Assembly: GCF_008831285.2 (NCBI RefSeq)
Contig: NC_045140.1
Coordinates: 27,360,131-27,424,130, forward strand
Length of the DNA: 64,000 nt
Source: Nymphaea colorata
Taxonomy: Eukaryota; Streptophyta; Magnoliopsida; Nymphaeales; Nymphaeaceae
Direction of reading: 5' to 3'
How positions within the stretch are numbered: position 1 is the stretch's first letter; every line of letters begins with the position of its first letter. The notes beneath the pieces are model-generated. The model saw only the letters and a program-made list of their open reading frames with translations, was not told the origin of the DNA and did not search any database. Below are positions 23,722 to 36,400 of this stretch, in pieces. The position numbers were made by a program, and so were the translations under genes.

Positions 23722-26700
23722 CTACCTTAACTCCACTGTCCAACCCATCTTGTCCTCTGCAAGCCCCATCTGAATGCCCGTAAGAGCAGAATAAAGCTGC
23801 TGAGAAACTACGCCAACTCCGTCATTTCCATATTGCACTCTGCAAGGATATCAGTATCAGATGCATGAGACAAGTTCATACTCTATTGAACCACAATAAC
23901 TTTGTGGATAAGGAAAAAAGGAGAATAAAAGGGACTTCCATTCATGCAATTAACCACCTATCCAACTTGTCCAAAATAACCTAATGTATGGATGCATAAC
24001 AGCCAACCAGCACTCAACTGGCATGAACTAGACAAAGGAGTACCTTTTACCAAGATAAGTGACACTACCAACAGGGGAGACGACCACAGCTGTTCCAGTG
24101 CAAAAAACTTCATCAGCATCCATTAGTTCATCAATCGAGACAGGCCGCTCCGCAACCTGAACAGAACAAAAGATCAAAATCTTAATGTATTTTAACATAA
24201 AAGACCTGTAAACTAGTTCAGACTGACCCCAGTTACAGATACTATGACCAGTAGCAATGGAAAAAGCACTAGAAACAAGGAGGAAAAGGATGACTAAACT
24301 ATGCAAGGAGGAAGCAAAACTGAGATCAGAACTTCAAATCAGTTCAACGAAGTTCCAACTCCTTACAAAATACAAATCCTTCATGATGTGAGATTCAATT
24401 GTGTCTCAAGAGTCACTTACCCTATATTTGTAACATCATTAGACTAAGTACACAAAATAGAAGGCTATCCTTAAGTAGTTATTCAGTTATTTTGGCAATT
24501 TTAAAGAACAAAATGAACTAATAATTTGTCCAAAAGTACCCAAAACTTCAAAAGCAAACAATAAACTATAAAGAGAAGAAACATCAGCCAGAAGACTGTT
24601 GTTTCCCCTCCTTAAATTGCTAAGTGGTCTTGTGCATAGGTTAGTTGTAAGTTGATACGTCCAGCTGCTGGTCACATGGGGCTTCAGTTAAGGCTGCCAA
24701 AATCACCATGTATGGACTATAAATTATTACGCTGCCACCTAATAATATGCATGACAATGCCTCCAATGAAGCTGAGACACTAAAAACTACTTTTCGTTCT
24801 CCATGGTGGGAGTTAAACAGTAACTTGTTATTCTATACAAGAAGTCCCCATGAAAGACCACAAAAGATCAGGAAGAACAAGAAAACATAAGCTACAATGC
24901 TGGAAATGTCTGTTATATACCTCGAAACCATGAGTACGGGAAACTTTAATTATACTTTCCCGTGTGATTCCAGGAAGAATTGTCCCCTCTAGTGCAGGAG
25001 TTGAGATGTTGTTACCCTGGAGTACATTAAAACGCAGAAAAATGAGAAACTGTTACATCCATTTCCACAAATAGTGCATAAATTTTTCTTTTTCCTAAAG
25101 CAGACTGTTGTCAGCTGGATCCACTGAAACAAGAACAAACAAAAAATTTGACAACATTTAATATCAATCACAAGAACTAACAGGCGCCAATAAAACAACA
25201 GGACAACTTATGGATAAAGAATATTAAAAAAAAAAGTGAAGAAGAGCAGTCGCCTCCATAATTTTCAAAATCAACAGAAAAGTGACTTCACTTGAACACC
25301 AATCTTATGGATGGAGAATGGCCGTTGCATGATTTTCCTTCCTTAGTAAGAAAAACTGAAAAAGGAAGCATCTGATGCTTTACATGAACAACAACAGGAA
25401 TCTCATGTTATCTATCAAAATTGTTGCAAAAAACAAAAATGAGATATTGGGCATACTAGTATGCGTAAGTACTTTTCTTCTCAATAAAGAAAGTTTGAAG
25501 CATGAAATAGACTTTCCTAACACATACTCGAAATAATTAGCATCGGTCTGCATGTATTGCCAATGGATATGCCAAACAAAAAGCAGCTAACCGAACGACA
25601 GTCGGCAACCAAGGCATGTAATTATCTTTTCTATAAACTAAACCTTTAGAAACTTGAGACTGCATTCTATGACATACTTTGATTTTGGAAAAACAGTGTT
25701 CAAGGAGCTGACATAATGGCGAGCTAACTAAGACTTCAAAAGAATGTTGCTACCAACAGTTATTACTCATTGCACTTGGGAAATATAAAAAATTCAATTT
25801 AATGAATCACAATGAGCACAAAGATCAGATATTATAAATGGCACTTAATAAAAAAAATGCAGGTCCCGTAGTTAATTTATGCACCTCCTCTCAGTGCATG
25901 AAACTGAGTATTAGCTAATGACAAATTTTTTGGCTGTCCATATGCACCGAATACATGGCATACCTTTACAATAAAAATATTACATGATGAAACTTCCTCC
26001 AGGTATTTCTTTTTTATAGAATCAAGGTATATGACATCAGAATAGCCCTTAGACTTTGCTGCAGATTGTGCCTTCAGAACCTACAAGATCAAATGAATCA
26101 AGACTGAGGAAGAAGCATGTGTCCTTTTGTAGATTTAAAACTAAGTATATATTGTTGTAAAGTCTATACAATGCATTTATTCCAAGAAAACAGTAGTGTT
26201 TTTCTTATTTCATGAATTACATGCAAAATCCAAAGTCGTAGAATAGATGCCAGATGCAGATGACATATTGGATAATGGAAGATATGACCTGTTCAGTGAT
26301 GCATCGATTTTTAGATTTATGTTCTATGTTCAAATCAATGCTTTTATTCCATCTTCACTAGGTCCATGCAACATCATGCTTTAATTAAAATCCAACAAAA
26401 ATGATAATCAATATGTCATCTCTAAGTAAGACCTGAAGGCTTATGTCACAAGTGCTAATATAGCAAAATATCCCACAAACAGAACATCAATACAAAAGCT
26501 GAAACAGTAAACATGTACATGATTGAAAAAGAAGTACAAAAGTTATCTCCATATGCAAGATATGAAGCCTATAATTCTCAGCAGTCCAAACTACTTTTCG
26601 TTGGAACTCTGCAGCAACAAGGAATACCTCAATCAGGATACCAGACAAAAGAAACACACTGTTTTATCTTACTATCCAATTTCCGACAATATAAATTGAA

Positions 26701-27956
26701 TATAAAATTAGAATATCTCCTTCAAACTTTTCATTGTACTTACCTTTTTAAGCTTAACATAAGCATAAGCACAAAGAGGATCTGTATGTGTAGTACTTAC
26801 TGGAGCGTAGTTCCCTATTGTCTTTATACCTCCAGTTCCACCAGGAGTAGCACGATGAAAATGACTCTCTACAACTAAGTTGATTGGTGCCAAGCCTTCC
26901 TGACACAATGTAGAAGAAATGAACATATGAGGTAATATGTGGCAGGAAAAAAATTATTTGCAAATATGCACACAAAAATCAAGAAAAGGGAGCTAAATGT
27001 GTGAAATCACGAAATTATAGAGATAACAAGAAAATCAGGCAAAACAAAATAGAACCAAAAAATTGAGCTGAAAATCCAAACAAACCTTGAAATAGTTCCC
27101 CACAGGAGAAACATACACCAAAAATGTGTACTCTGGAGCTGGAGCAAGGCCTAGAACGGCTCCACTTCCAAAGAGAAGTGGACGAATATATAGTGAACCT
27201 TTACCTGCTGGTGGAACCTGGATAGGGAAGGAAATAGTCCATTAAAGGATAATTCAAATAAATAACTGTTCTCTGCCCTCTGATTTCTGAATTTTTTTCA
27301 GAGGTTCTTGTGCTTCCTCATCACAAGTATGGGACCGAAAATCACAGGCAACACAAACAAAAAATTGTGACCTATGATTTTCCAGTACCCCTTGAAACCA
27401 AGTACATAACTACTTTAAAATTTTAAATCTGTCACTTTAAATCTTAGGTGTAATGCTATGCCAATATTACAGGTGTGCAACCATGGTTTTGATTCTTCAG
27501 TACATGATTGTTCCATATATAGCCAAAATAAATATGTCCATAGTCAACAGATGCAAATAAGTGCTCCGCAGCAGTACCCAATGCCTGTTTGCCCAAACTG
27601 TCTGTTTCACAGCATCCACAAACTGTTGAACTGATGGGTAGGGCATGCACATCCTCTCTGCACCCATTTTCATTCTTAAAGCATTTTCTTCAGGACGGAA
27701 AAGTAAGATTTTTCCTTCTGCAGTCCTGTATGCTTTCAAACCTTCAAATAAGCCCTGGCAATAAACAACGGCATATATCACCCAAAGAAACAAGTACAAC
27801 AGTGCAAAAGCAGAATAGTATAATTTATTTTAGACAAGCAGAATGGTATAATTTTTTTTAGACTGAGAGATGAATACACATATGAACAAAATGAATAGAA
27901 TAAACATGAGATATTTTCTCAACTCATTCAGGAGAACACAAGTGAGAATAAGCATA

Positions 27957-27991
<35 letters not shown>

Positions 27992-30900
27992 CATGGCAGT
28001 GTTGTACTTGATAAACTAAAAAAGTAGTTATTACCAATCTAAGGTGAGACAGTGAAGATCAGTCCACTTGTGAATAAAAGGAAACTGAGAGAGACCAAAA
28101 TCAATTCCAATTACCTGCCCATAGTTTAGAACTCCAGAAGACGGACTAAGATCAATATTTCCATATTTCTGTAGTTCACCTTTCTGGAAGTTTCCATCCT
28201 TGAAACACTTCATGATATACATGTAGTCTGTTGGCACAAGACCAAACCCAAGGTTGTCCCAATCTAGTTCTGGCACAGTACTTGTTCCCCTGTTTTACAC
28301 CACAGAATATCCTCAAAAGCGATTTACCAGAAAACAGTGAACAAATAAAAAATATAGGAGAAAATAATTAAACATAACTGAACATGAATATCTATACCTA
28401 GAAGTAGTTCCTGCAGTTGCTTCACACCTTATTTCTGAGGCCAATAGAACATGAGAAGAGCAAGAAAGATTTTTAGGCTGCCAAGATGAAAAAACAAAAT
28501 GAACTGTGTTCAGACAAACAGACTGTTTCTCTGCTCTCCCTAAAAGACATGAAGGCTTGAAGGATGATATTGATACAAGAAAAGTATAAGGAAATTGTGT
28601 GCACAAATGTGATTCTTAAATAGTAGAGAGAGAGAGGCGCCTCAAATTTATGCTGGAACAGAAATCCAGATAAATACAGTTGAATCCTGAATGTAAAGAA
28701 AAAAAAAATTGAAAGTATATGAAACACATTAGTCTACTAGCAAAGTCATTTGCAGACTACAGAAACCAGGATGCATTGACCAGAGATCATGCAATTACTT
28801 TGAGCTCATCGGAAATGTAGAGTAACATCACCTGAGATGCACATGGATTCCAAATAGTTTAGGTCCATAACATGAAATGGTCATCGAATATCATCCCCTT
28901 TTCCCGTAATCCAGAGATCCATGCATCAGACAATTTTTACTATCTTTGAAACAGGGAAATAGGTCCAGCTCACTTCATAATTCAAGTTACCAACCTAACA
29001 TCTAGGGGATTCATGTCCTAAAAATAGGTCTCCTGACAGACCCTGCTAAACCACTACGAAGGCCAACAATTTCATCTATTAGCATTAGGCAAGCCTTTTG
29101 TTTCCTTTTTAAGCATATTTGCTGCCTAAGCATTTTTAAGTCATTTTCTACTGTAAAACTGATGAGATGGCACTCTACTGCTATTGATTTCATGTTTACT
29201 CCTCACTTCTAGAACAAGAAAAGCAAACATAAGTGGAAATAAAGCTTGAAGATGCCATGTTTTTTCTAAGACCAAATTCTACCCAATTCACCAGATGAAC
29301 ACTTCCTGGTGAGCTGGAAGTAACATAATGAAACAAGGTCGCAAAACCAATTTTGACACACTAGGCTTCTTATAATCCACCAAGCATACGGGGTGCATTT
29401 GTCATCAGACAATGACTTAATTGTTGCAATTGTTGACATGGATGAACAGCTCTTTGACGTCATTCAGACATTTAAATCCTTTTTTACTTGTTGACTTATC
29501 AAACTTCCGGCAATTGTGATTGATTCGTCGGAATGTATCATGTCCATCCCACGTAGTTGCAATGAGATGAGAAGCAGAAGCTGATATAAACCACAAGGCA
29601 TTTGGAGTGTTGAAAACCATCTGCCAATCGGTAAAGCCTCTTACCAACCTTGGCATCTCGTATTCAAAATCTAAACCCTTGAGTTTCGCCACTTTCAGAT
29701 GACCAATCAAGGAGCCTACGAAGAATATGCCATTGCAATAAAACAAAGCACCACACAACTTGATGATCAACGTTAAGGGGCATAGCCTCGAGTAGCCTTT
29801 GCCATCAACAGTACCAGCAAGCTCGTTAACTCTGGAATTCACATAAGGAATCAGGATGGCATTCAGAAAATTTTAATGCAGAAAATCCAATGGTCAAAAG
29901 GATGTGATAAACATCAAATTGCAGCAAACCAAGATACCAATGCCTCAAATTCTTCTGCTCAGAACAGCAAAGGCCTTCCAGTTACAGGCGACTGGTGTGA
30001 GATTTAATTGCACATTACATGCAGTAGTCTAGACCCACATAAGTGTCATTACTTACTAAGTCCAACCATTTCAGCCAATGGGATTCGGCGGACTTTTCAT
30101 TTTCTTTTTTATTAAGCATTTGAAGTCACTTTCTTATGTCAAACTGAAAAGATGGGACTCTACTGCTATTGATTTCAGACTTACTCCTGACATCTAGGAC
30201 AAGAAGAGCGGACATAAGTGGGAATAAAGTAGAAGACGCCACCATCTTTGTGACATCAAATTCTGCCCAATTCCCCAGATAAATCCCCTTTCTGGTGAGC
30301 TAGAAATATAATAGTGAAACAAGGTGGCAACGTCAATTTTGACGCAATACGCTCTTGTAATCCCAACTATATATGGTTGCGTTTGTCATCAGACAACGAC
30401 TTGATAATTGCAGTTCTTGACATGGATGAACAGCTCTTTGACGTCATTCAGACATTTAAATCTTTTTTTTACATTTCCCGCGACCTTTGTTGATTCTTTG
30501 GGATATCTCATGTCCATCCGACCAAAATCGCAAATGAGATTGGGAACTCTTAAAGCAGAAGCTGATATAGATAAAGGACATTGGGAATGTCGAAAACCAT
30601 CTGCCAAATGCCAACTGTAAAGCCTTTTAACCAACTTCGCCCTTAACAGTACCAACAAGGCACAAGCTCGTCAACAACGAAATTCGCGTACGGAAATGAG
30701 ACGGCTTTCAAAAATTTCTAATGCAGTCAACAAATGTAACTTTTTCCCGACACGAGAAAAATCGGTGATTGACCACGAACCGGGAAGCCTGACATCACGT
30801 GTACTTTCTTCAAGAGGAAAAAAGGGTGCCCCATTACAACGAGTGCGCAGAACAATGACAGAGAGAGGAGGAGAAGGAGTGGTACCGAGAGAGAGGGGGG

Positions 30901-31011
30901 CCATCGGATATGGGCACCACTGTGAGGAGTGAGGAAGGATACGGAGGGCGTCCCTCCAGCTACGCAGATGTTGCTGGCCGGCAGTCTCGGTAGAAGGACG
31001 CTCGCCTCCAT
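23722..31011 (-). CDS. BCAT: Branched-chain amino-acid aminotransferase, probably plastidial, ten exons
   Basis: BCAT is a PLP enzyme that interconverts Leu, Ile and Val with their 2-oxo acids using glutamate/2-oxoglutarate. Exons: 31011-30886, 28477-28398, 28289-28115, 27754-27578, 27217-27086, 26899-26801, 26080-25964, 25016-24921, 24156-24044 and 23839-23722 (TAG). All junctions are GT..AG and keep frame, giving 410 residues, the normal length. Exons 3 onward read as BCAT without a gap: [27 protein letters not shown], the PLP lysine in [12 protein letters not shown] (Lys256), and the class-IV signature from E-V-S-S-C-N-I-F to G-T-I-L-P-G-I-T-R. Exon 1 encodes a basic, Ser/Pro-rich start ([11 protein letters not shown]) that fits a transit peptide; its ATG has a good context (GACCATGG). 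The exon 1 donor (TCG|GTACCA) is the weakest call, as TGC|GTAGCT or TCC|GTATCC would also keep frame. Confidence 0.93.
27957..27990. repeat. (TG)n(TA)n microsatellite in a BCAT intron
   Basis: A TG run passing into TATATA inside the intron between exons 3 and 4, counted from the start codon. Confidence 0.9.
29130..29880 (-). repeat. Copy A of a diverged direct duplication in BCAT intron 1
   Basis: This block matches 30112-30725 in the same orientation, for example the identical run CATGGATGAACAGCTCTTTG and the flanks ACTCTACTGCTATTGATTTC and GAAAACCATCTGCCAA. Copy A has about 150 bases (about 29655-29800) that copy B lacks. On the minus strand copy A keeps an open frame of about 140 codons ending near 29417. 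Its central phrase [12 protein letters not shown] is echoed in degraded form in copy B. The family was not recognised. It may be a gene fragment or part of a transposable element. Confidence 0.75.
30112..30725 (-). repeat. Copy B of the direct duplication in BCAT intron 1
   Basis: Shorter copy of the 29130-29880 block, lying about 230 bases beyond it and ending 160 bases before the proposed exon 1 donor. The two copies differ by many substitutions and small indels, so the duplication is not recent. Confidence 0.75.
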
Positions 31012-31275
31012 GGTCACGCCTCTCTCTTTCTCTCTCTGTCTTTACGAGAAACACTGCAGAAGAAGTCTCCAGCGGTGGAAGGAAGGAGGGATGTCCGCCC
31101 GCGAGCGTTCCCAAAATAGAGCCATCTCCCGCTCCGTAGCAGCCTTCCCACTTCCCAGACCAGACACCCCATTTACCAGAATTATCCTCGATTCAATGAA
31201 TGAATGACCAGGCGCCCATGCGCCCCACTAGATAACATGACTAATGCTTCGCGTTATCTTGAAAATAACGTCAGT

Positions 31276-31358
31276 AAATGGATTAAACCAATCTTCATGG
31301 AAAGTTTACGTATTTCCAAATGGATTAAAACAATCTTAGTGAAAGTTTACATATTTCT
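31276..31358. repeat. Tandem pair, 42 + 41 bp
   Basis: The unit beginning AAATGGATTAAACCAATCTT is followed directly by a near copy with a one-base deletion and a few substitutions. Confidence 0.8.
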
Positions 31359-31439
31359 AAGTAGAGAATGTAAAGGCTTCCAGGACAAAGATGAGAAAAG
31401 AAAACAGTTTACACATTTCAAAAAGGCGTTTTGAGGGCC

Positions 31440-31466
31440 AAACTGGGTTTCTTAGAAACCCAGTTT
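31440..31466. repeat. Perfect hairpin, 13-bp arms, 1-base loop
   Basis: AAACTGGGTTTCT, a single T, then its exact reverse complement. It lies beside GGCGTTTTGAGGGCC, and words like it (GGCGCCCTCAAAGG) occur inverted near 32521-32535. A MITE spanning about 31425-32540 is possible but not proven. Confidence 0.6.
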
Positions 31467-33494
31467 CGTTAAAACTTGGTTTTCAACTATGTTTTGCAGA
31501 AGCCAGGGAAGGGTTTTTTTTTTTCCATGAAAAACAGCGTTTTGAGTGATGATTAATGACAACAAGGCTGCTCAAGTGGGTGCAGTTATATGTTGGTGTA
31601 TGTCCAAAGACTCCAAACTTTGCAGATGAAAGAAAGATGTGTAGTTACTCCAATTTCCAGCTTTTTTTTACTTCTTTCTGCTTGTCTATTGAGAATTCTT
31701 TCCTGGTCTTCTAATTAACATTTGTTGGTTGGTTTTTTACCATGGCTGCTGAACATATCAGCTCAGCTACTGCACACTGTGTTTGTCATATTTTATGTGT
31801 TGACATGTACTTGTGGAACGCATTATCTTCAAGTACTCCTTTTTTTTTTTTAGTGGTATATGCTGAGGACAGTGGGACCTTCAATGGCTAATCTGCATAA
31901 TTATTTTGGCATAAAGAATTTATAGTTCTAAACAGTAATGAAAAGTTATTCTATAGAAGTTTATGACAGAGCTTCGAAGAAAGGGACATTTCAAGTCTGT
32001 ATGGGCGTGCTTTCCTGGTGTGAGTGGTATTAGTATTAGTGACGTGAAGTTGTATTTGTGGAAGTACATCTTCCAATGTAAATAACATTTTAAACTAATT
32101 ATCTTATAAGATTGTTTGAAACGAGGACTTAACTTCTTTCAAAATTTGTTTGAGAACCATTCTCACGATCTTTTTCCTTTTGGAATATGAAATATTTTAA
32201 AACATTTGTTCTGCATCCTGTCTTGGTGAATGTTTTAAAGATATCATGATACTAATACCATTTTGAAGCCAACAACGGTATTGGTTAATTATTACCAATT
32301 CTGACATTATTTGAAATGCTATTGCTATGTTTATGAGTTGTACAATTTCAACTCACAGTAAGTCAACCATATTTCAGCTGAAATAATTTTGTAAAGCCAA
32401 CACCAAAACCCATTTTTTGGTCATCCAAACAAGAACCAGGTTTTTAATAGTGAAAACTTTCGGTTTTTGACATCAAAACCAGGTTTTTATCAAACTAATT
32501 TATTCAATGGGTGCATCCAAAGGCGCCCTCAAAGGTGAAAGCAAGAAGAAACCAGATTTGGAGAGAGATTATCACGAAAAAACGAATCCACAGTGAAGAT
32601 TTTCATTATCAAGAAGATGACCGTTGCAAGAAACAAATAAGGAAGCTAAAAATTCTTGTACTTACCTGCTTTTATAATCATCATCTCCTTTCCTTTTCTT
32701 TCCTCTATTTTTTCAAAACAGTGCACTCAAAGGGTGCATGGATTAGTGGGTTTTTCTAATGGTTGCTCATTTTATCTTTGTAAGTTCAAATTGGAGATGA
32801 CGTATGCATGCTTTATTACTTGCTAGTTAGGAGAAGAGAAGTACATTGACCGGTCGGACTCGAACCAATTATCAGATCTTGATCCCATTGAACCGGGTCG
32901 TAGATCCTAAATGGAAGCGGTTTGGATCTAAACCTAGAAAACAAACATGAGTACCAAGGGCCAGACAAGAAGCCAAACTGAAGAAGAAGAAGTTAAGTCT
33001 GAGACCAGAGATAGATCCAGATCCAAAATGGGCGAGATATTTCAAATTTCGTATCGTACTGAGATCCAGCCCGAGCTGATCGCAGGCAGGTGCTTTTGAC
33101 AATTGACCAAGTGGTGAATTTCAAACCGAGCAAAGGTAAGAGGGAAAAGAAAAAGTGAAAAAGTTAGAGACGGAACAACCCAAGATTCCCGGCTTGCTTG
33201 CTTTTCTCGCCCCTTCGTTTCCCCTTTTCCGCTCGTCTTGCTTTCCCATGTAACAGTGGTGAGAGGGAGGGAAGAGCACGCGGGACCGAAGGCGAAGAGC
33301 TCACGAGGAAATCCGCATCCGAGGAGTGACCAACAAACGGGACTCCACTGGCGGCGTCAAGCTTCTTGCTCATCTTGTAACGCGTCGGCCGGAAAGTTCG
33401 AGCCGTCCATGACCGAGGTTAAGGAAGTTTTGGAAGATCATCCCGACGGGGTTCTTGCTGCAATCTAGATTTTGGGTTTCGCTATCTCCTCAGC

Positions 33495-36400
33495 ATGCTC
33501 TCCAGTTCGCAGAAGGAGAGAAGCCGCGACCGGTCCGCCGCTTCTTATCCTCTCTCCGCGTCGCCCGGTGACGGTCCCCTCAGAACCCCCTGGTTGACGT
33601 CTAGGGTTTCCGATGTGGTGTGTACTCCCACGCCGGGAGCTGCCAGCCGTCTTGCCGAGGAGGACTTGTGGAAGCGCCCGAGGGAGGTCGGAATCGACGA
33701 GGAGAACCTCCGCCAGAAGGACAAGGCCGCGCTTATCTCTTACATTACCAAACTTGAAACAGAAGTAATTCCCCTCCTCTTCCTGCTTTACTCCGTGTTA
33801 TTTGCTCGGTTTTTCTGTTTGGTGCTTTTTTTATTTTCTAGGTTTGTGTGCGAGTGGCATCATCTTGCCGTTGCAATATGTTTTGTCTTGGTTGGGATCT
33901 GGTTCCTTGTTTGGTAGTTCTAAGGAGACCTGTTGGTAGGCATTTGTAGAATTTATGCTGAAATTGATAGTTGAATTTTGCGAAGGTCGCTATTGGGTTT
34001 ATTTTTTTCGGGTTGGAATTAGAAATTGAGATGAGCCCGTGGGCAAGGAGTTCCCTTGAGATATACATCTGTACATTGGTGTCACTTGGGGGCACCGGAC
34101 TCGTGGTCTGTGTCTGTTGCTTGGGAAATCTAGTGAGGCCGATCTGGACGCACTTTCAATGCATTCTGATATTTGCATGTTTCTCCGTTTTATTTTCCAT
34201 GCTTAGTATCGCTGCCACGATGAAGGGCTAGTTTTGCATCTGATGGTGGTCACGTTGTCTGCTTTGAGTTTTGATAGTTGGCACCCGCTCGCACGTTTTT
34301 CATTTATACTTGAACATTCTCTATGCAGCTCTATGAGTGCCAGCACCAGATGGGGCTTTTGCTTTTAGAGAAAAAAGAATGGGCATCCAAACACGAGAAA
34401 GTTAAGGCTGATGCTGAATTGGCTGAGGAGAAGTACAAGCGCGAACGAGCTACACATCTGCGGTCTTTAGCTGAAGCTGAAAAGTGGGAGCTGAGCCTTA
34501 AGACTTCATTGGGAGTAGCGAAAGAGTGCATCACAAGTGTAAGCTCGCATTTTTAACTTTTATGGTAGCTCTTTGGCCATCCGTGGGTGCTATTATTTTC
34601 CGTAGATAGTGTTATTGCCAATAGTTAATTTCTATGGGGCCTGGTATATGCCATTTGTATGTGATATCCAGGTGAAAATTAAAGTTCCCTTGTTCACGGC
34701 AGGTTTATGTTATGATCTTGTCATGACTTGTCAGGAATGCTGTGTTAAGGTGTACAATGTTAAAACTTTGGGTTAAGGAAACATTTAAGAATAACAGCAG
34801 TGGCGCGTAAGTAAACAAGAAGATAGTTTATGTTTTTTATAACCCGGAAGGGCTAAAGCCTGAAGGAGTTGGGATAGCATCAATTCCAATCGTCACATCC
34901 TCTGTTACCACTCTGGAGTTGTGGATGATGGCTAAAACCATGAATAACTTGCTTATATGTAATTGTCTAATCTGATACTTCTTGTGTCAAGAGATGTTTC
35001 TCAAAAAAAGAAAGTTTCCCTTCATTTTCCTGTAGATGAAGTTAACTTAGCCAGTATGTTTGATCTCTATACCAGTGTTGTACATGTTTTGTGGTATCAC
35101 ATGATACTTTATAATATGCAATATAAGAAAATGTGTAAAGGTGCACCATTGTGGTCAGTTACGCTGTTCCAGGGTGTAATGTACTCATATCACACTCTTG
35201 TACAATATTGTCCATTATGGTGCCATATTGTACATTTTGTTACGAGGTGGCCAGTGTTGAATGGTCTGGTTTCTGCAGGGTACCAAACATTTTCAATTTT
35301 CATTTTAGGTTTAAACCTTTTCACGTAACTCTTAAACTCTCTTAGGAGTTGTACGTGTGGGAAATCTTGTTGTTTAAGGAAAAAAACAACAGCTTGATGC
35401 CATATCTTTTCACATGAGGTTGACTTTGCATCGAGGGAGCCATTTGGTGTTGGAGCTTATTTTTACTCTGAATGCTAGAAATTGGCATTATTTAATATAA
35501 ATTTCTTGTTTTTGTTTCTTTTCAATGTACCTTGATTTTATGTTAGCTTTTGCTTAGAATACCATAGGTATTTTTTTTCTGTTGTTAATCTTTGACTTGA
35601 ATTTGATAATGGCTGGGTTCTTTGCAAGATACTATGATCCAATGTTGTTGGATATGTTCAAATATATGATGTGCCCAGAGAAAATTATAACATGTTCTTT
35701 TTATGGCATACAACTGAAGATTGGACTTCATAGGTTTGAGATTTATGTCATTGACTGACAAGATCTTGGTTTGTTCTGCATCATCATGCACTGACAATGC
35801 ATCCCAGTGCATGTGAACAGACCATAAAGGGCTTCATGGTGTTTCACTTGGAGAAGTTCATAGGTTTGCAATTGAGAACCCAAATTCACATGGTCGAGAT
35901 ATTGTTCCACTTCCTGACCCTAAAGATCAAGACCAATTGTGTGATTACTGATTAGATAGTCACTGGTGTTAAGGCACACCCAAATTCACATTCTTTTTTA
36001 GATTAGATTTTTATGATTCTATCTTTGTCTAAGACTAAAATGGCCAAAGCGTTACGTTACATACGACAAAGTAAAACAGGAATGTACATGTGTCATTTTA
36101 TGCCCTTTTCTCAGAATGTTTAAATTTCAAATTCACTTTAAGGACGAATTTTTTAGAACATTTTTGCATAAATTTAGTGTTATTAGTAATACATACATAA
36201 GAGTCAGCAAAAAAATCTTTTGAAAATTTAATTTTCACTTTGATAAAAGTACAAAATTTTATTATTGACTTTGAAAGTCTATATCTACTCTATATCTTAT
36301 CAGTTGCTTTAAAAGTTGGAACAAAAGAAAGGATATATTTCTAATTTTGGTACATAAAGTAGAAAATTAGTTTTGTCGTCTCATTACGAAAAACTTAGCA

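Larger units (their letters stand above)
31012..33494. other. Divergent spacer between BCAT and CRWN4
   Basis: This holds the BCAT leader and promoter (GA/CT-rich to about 31210), a 41/42-bp tandem pair (31276-31358), a 27-base hairpin (31440-31466), AT-rich filler, and the GC-richer CRWN4 leader and promoter (about 33180-33494) without a clear TATA box. The two genes are transcribed away from each other. No gene seen between them. Confidence 0.5.

Noticed and set aside
27960-27990. Short regular repeats checked as a CRISPR array
   Set aside because: They are simple dinucleotide repeats in a plant intron; no repeat-spacer structure exists in the window.
32840-32880. GGTTCGAGTCCGACC on the minus strand, like a tRNA B box
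   Set aside because: There is no A box at the right distance and no cloverleaf can be drawn.
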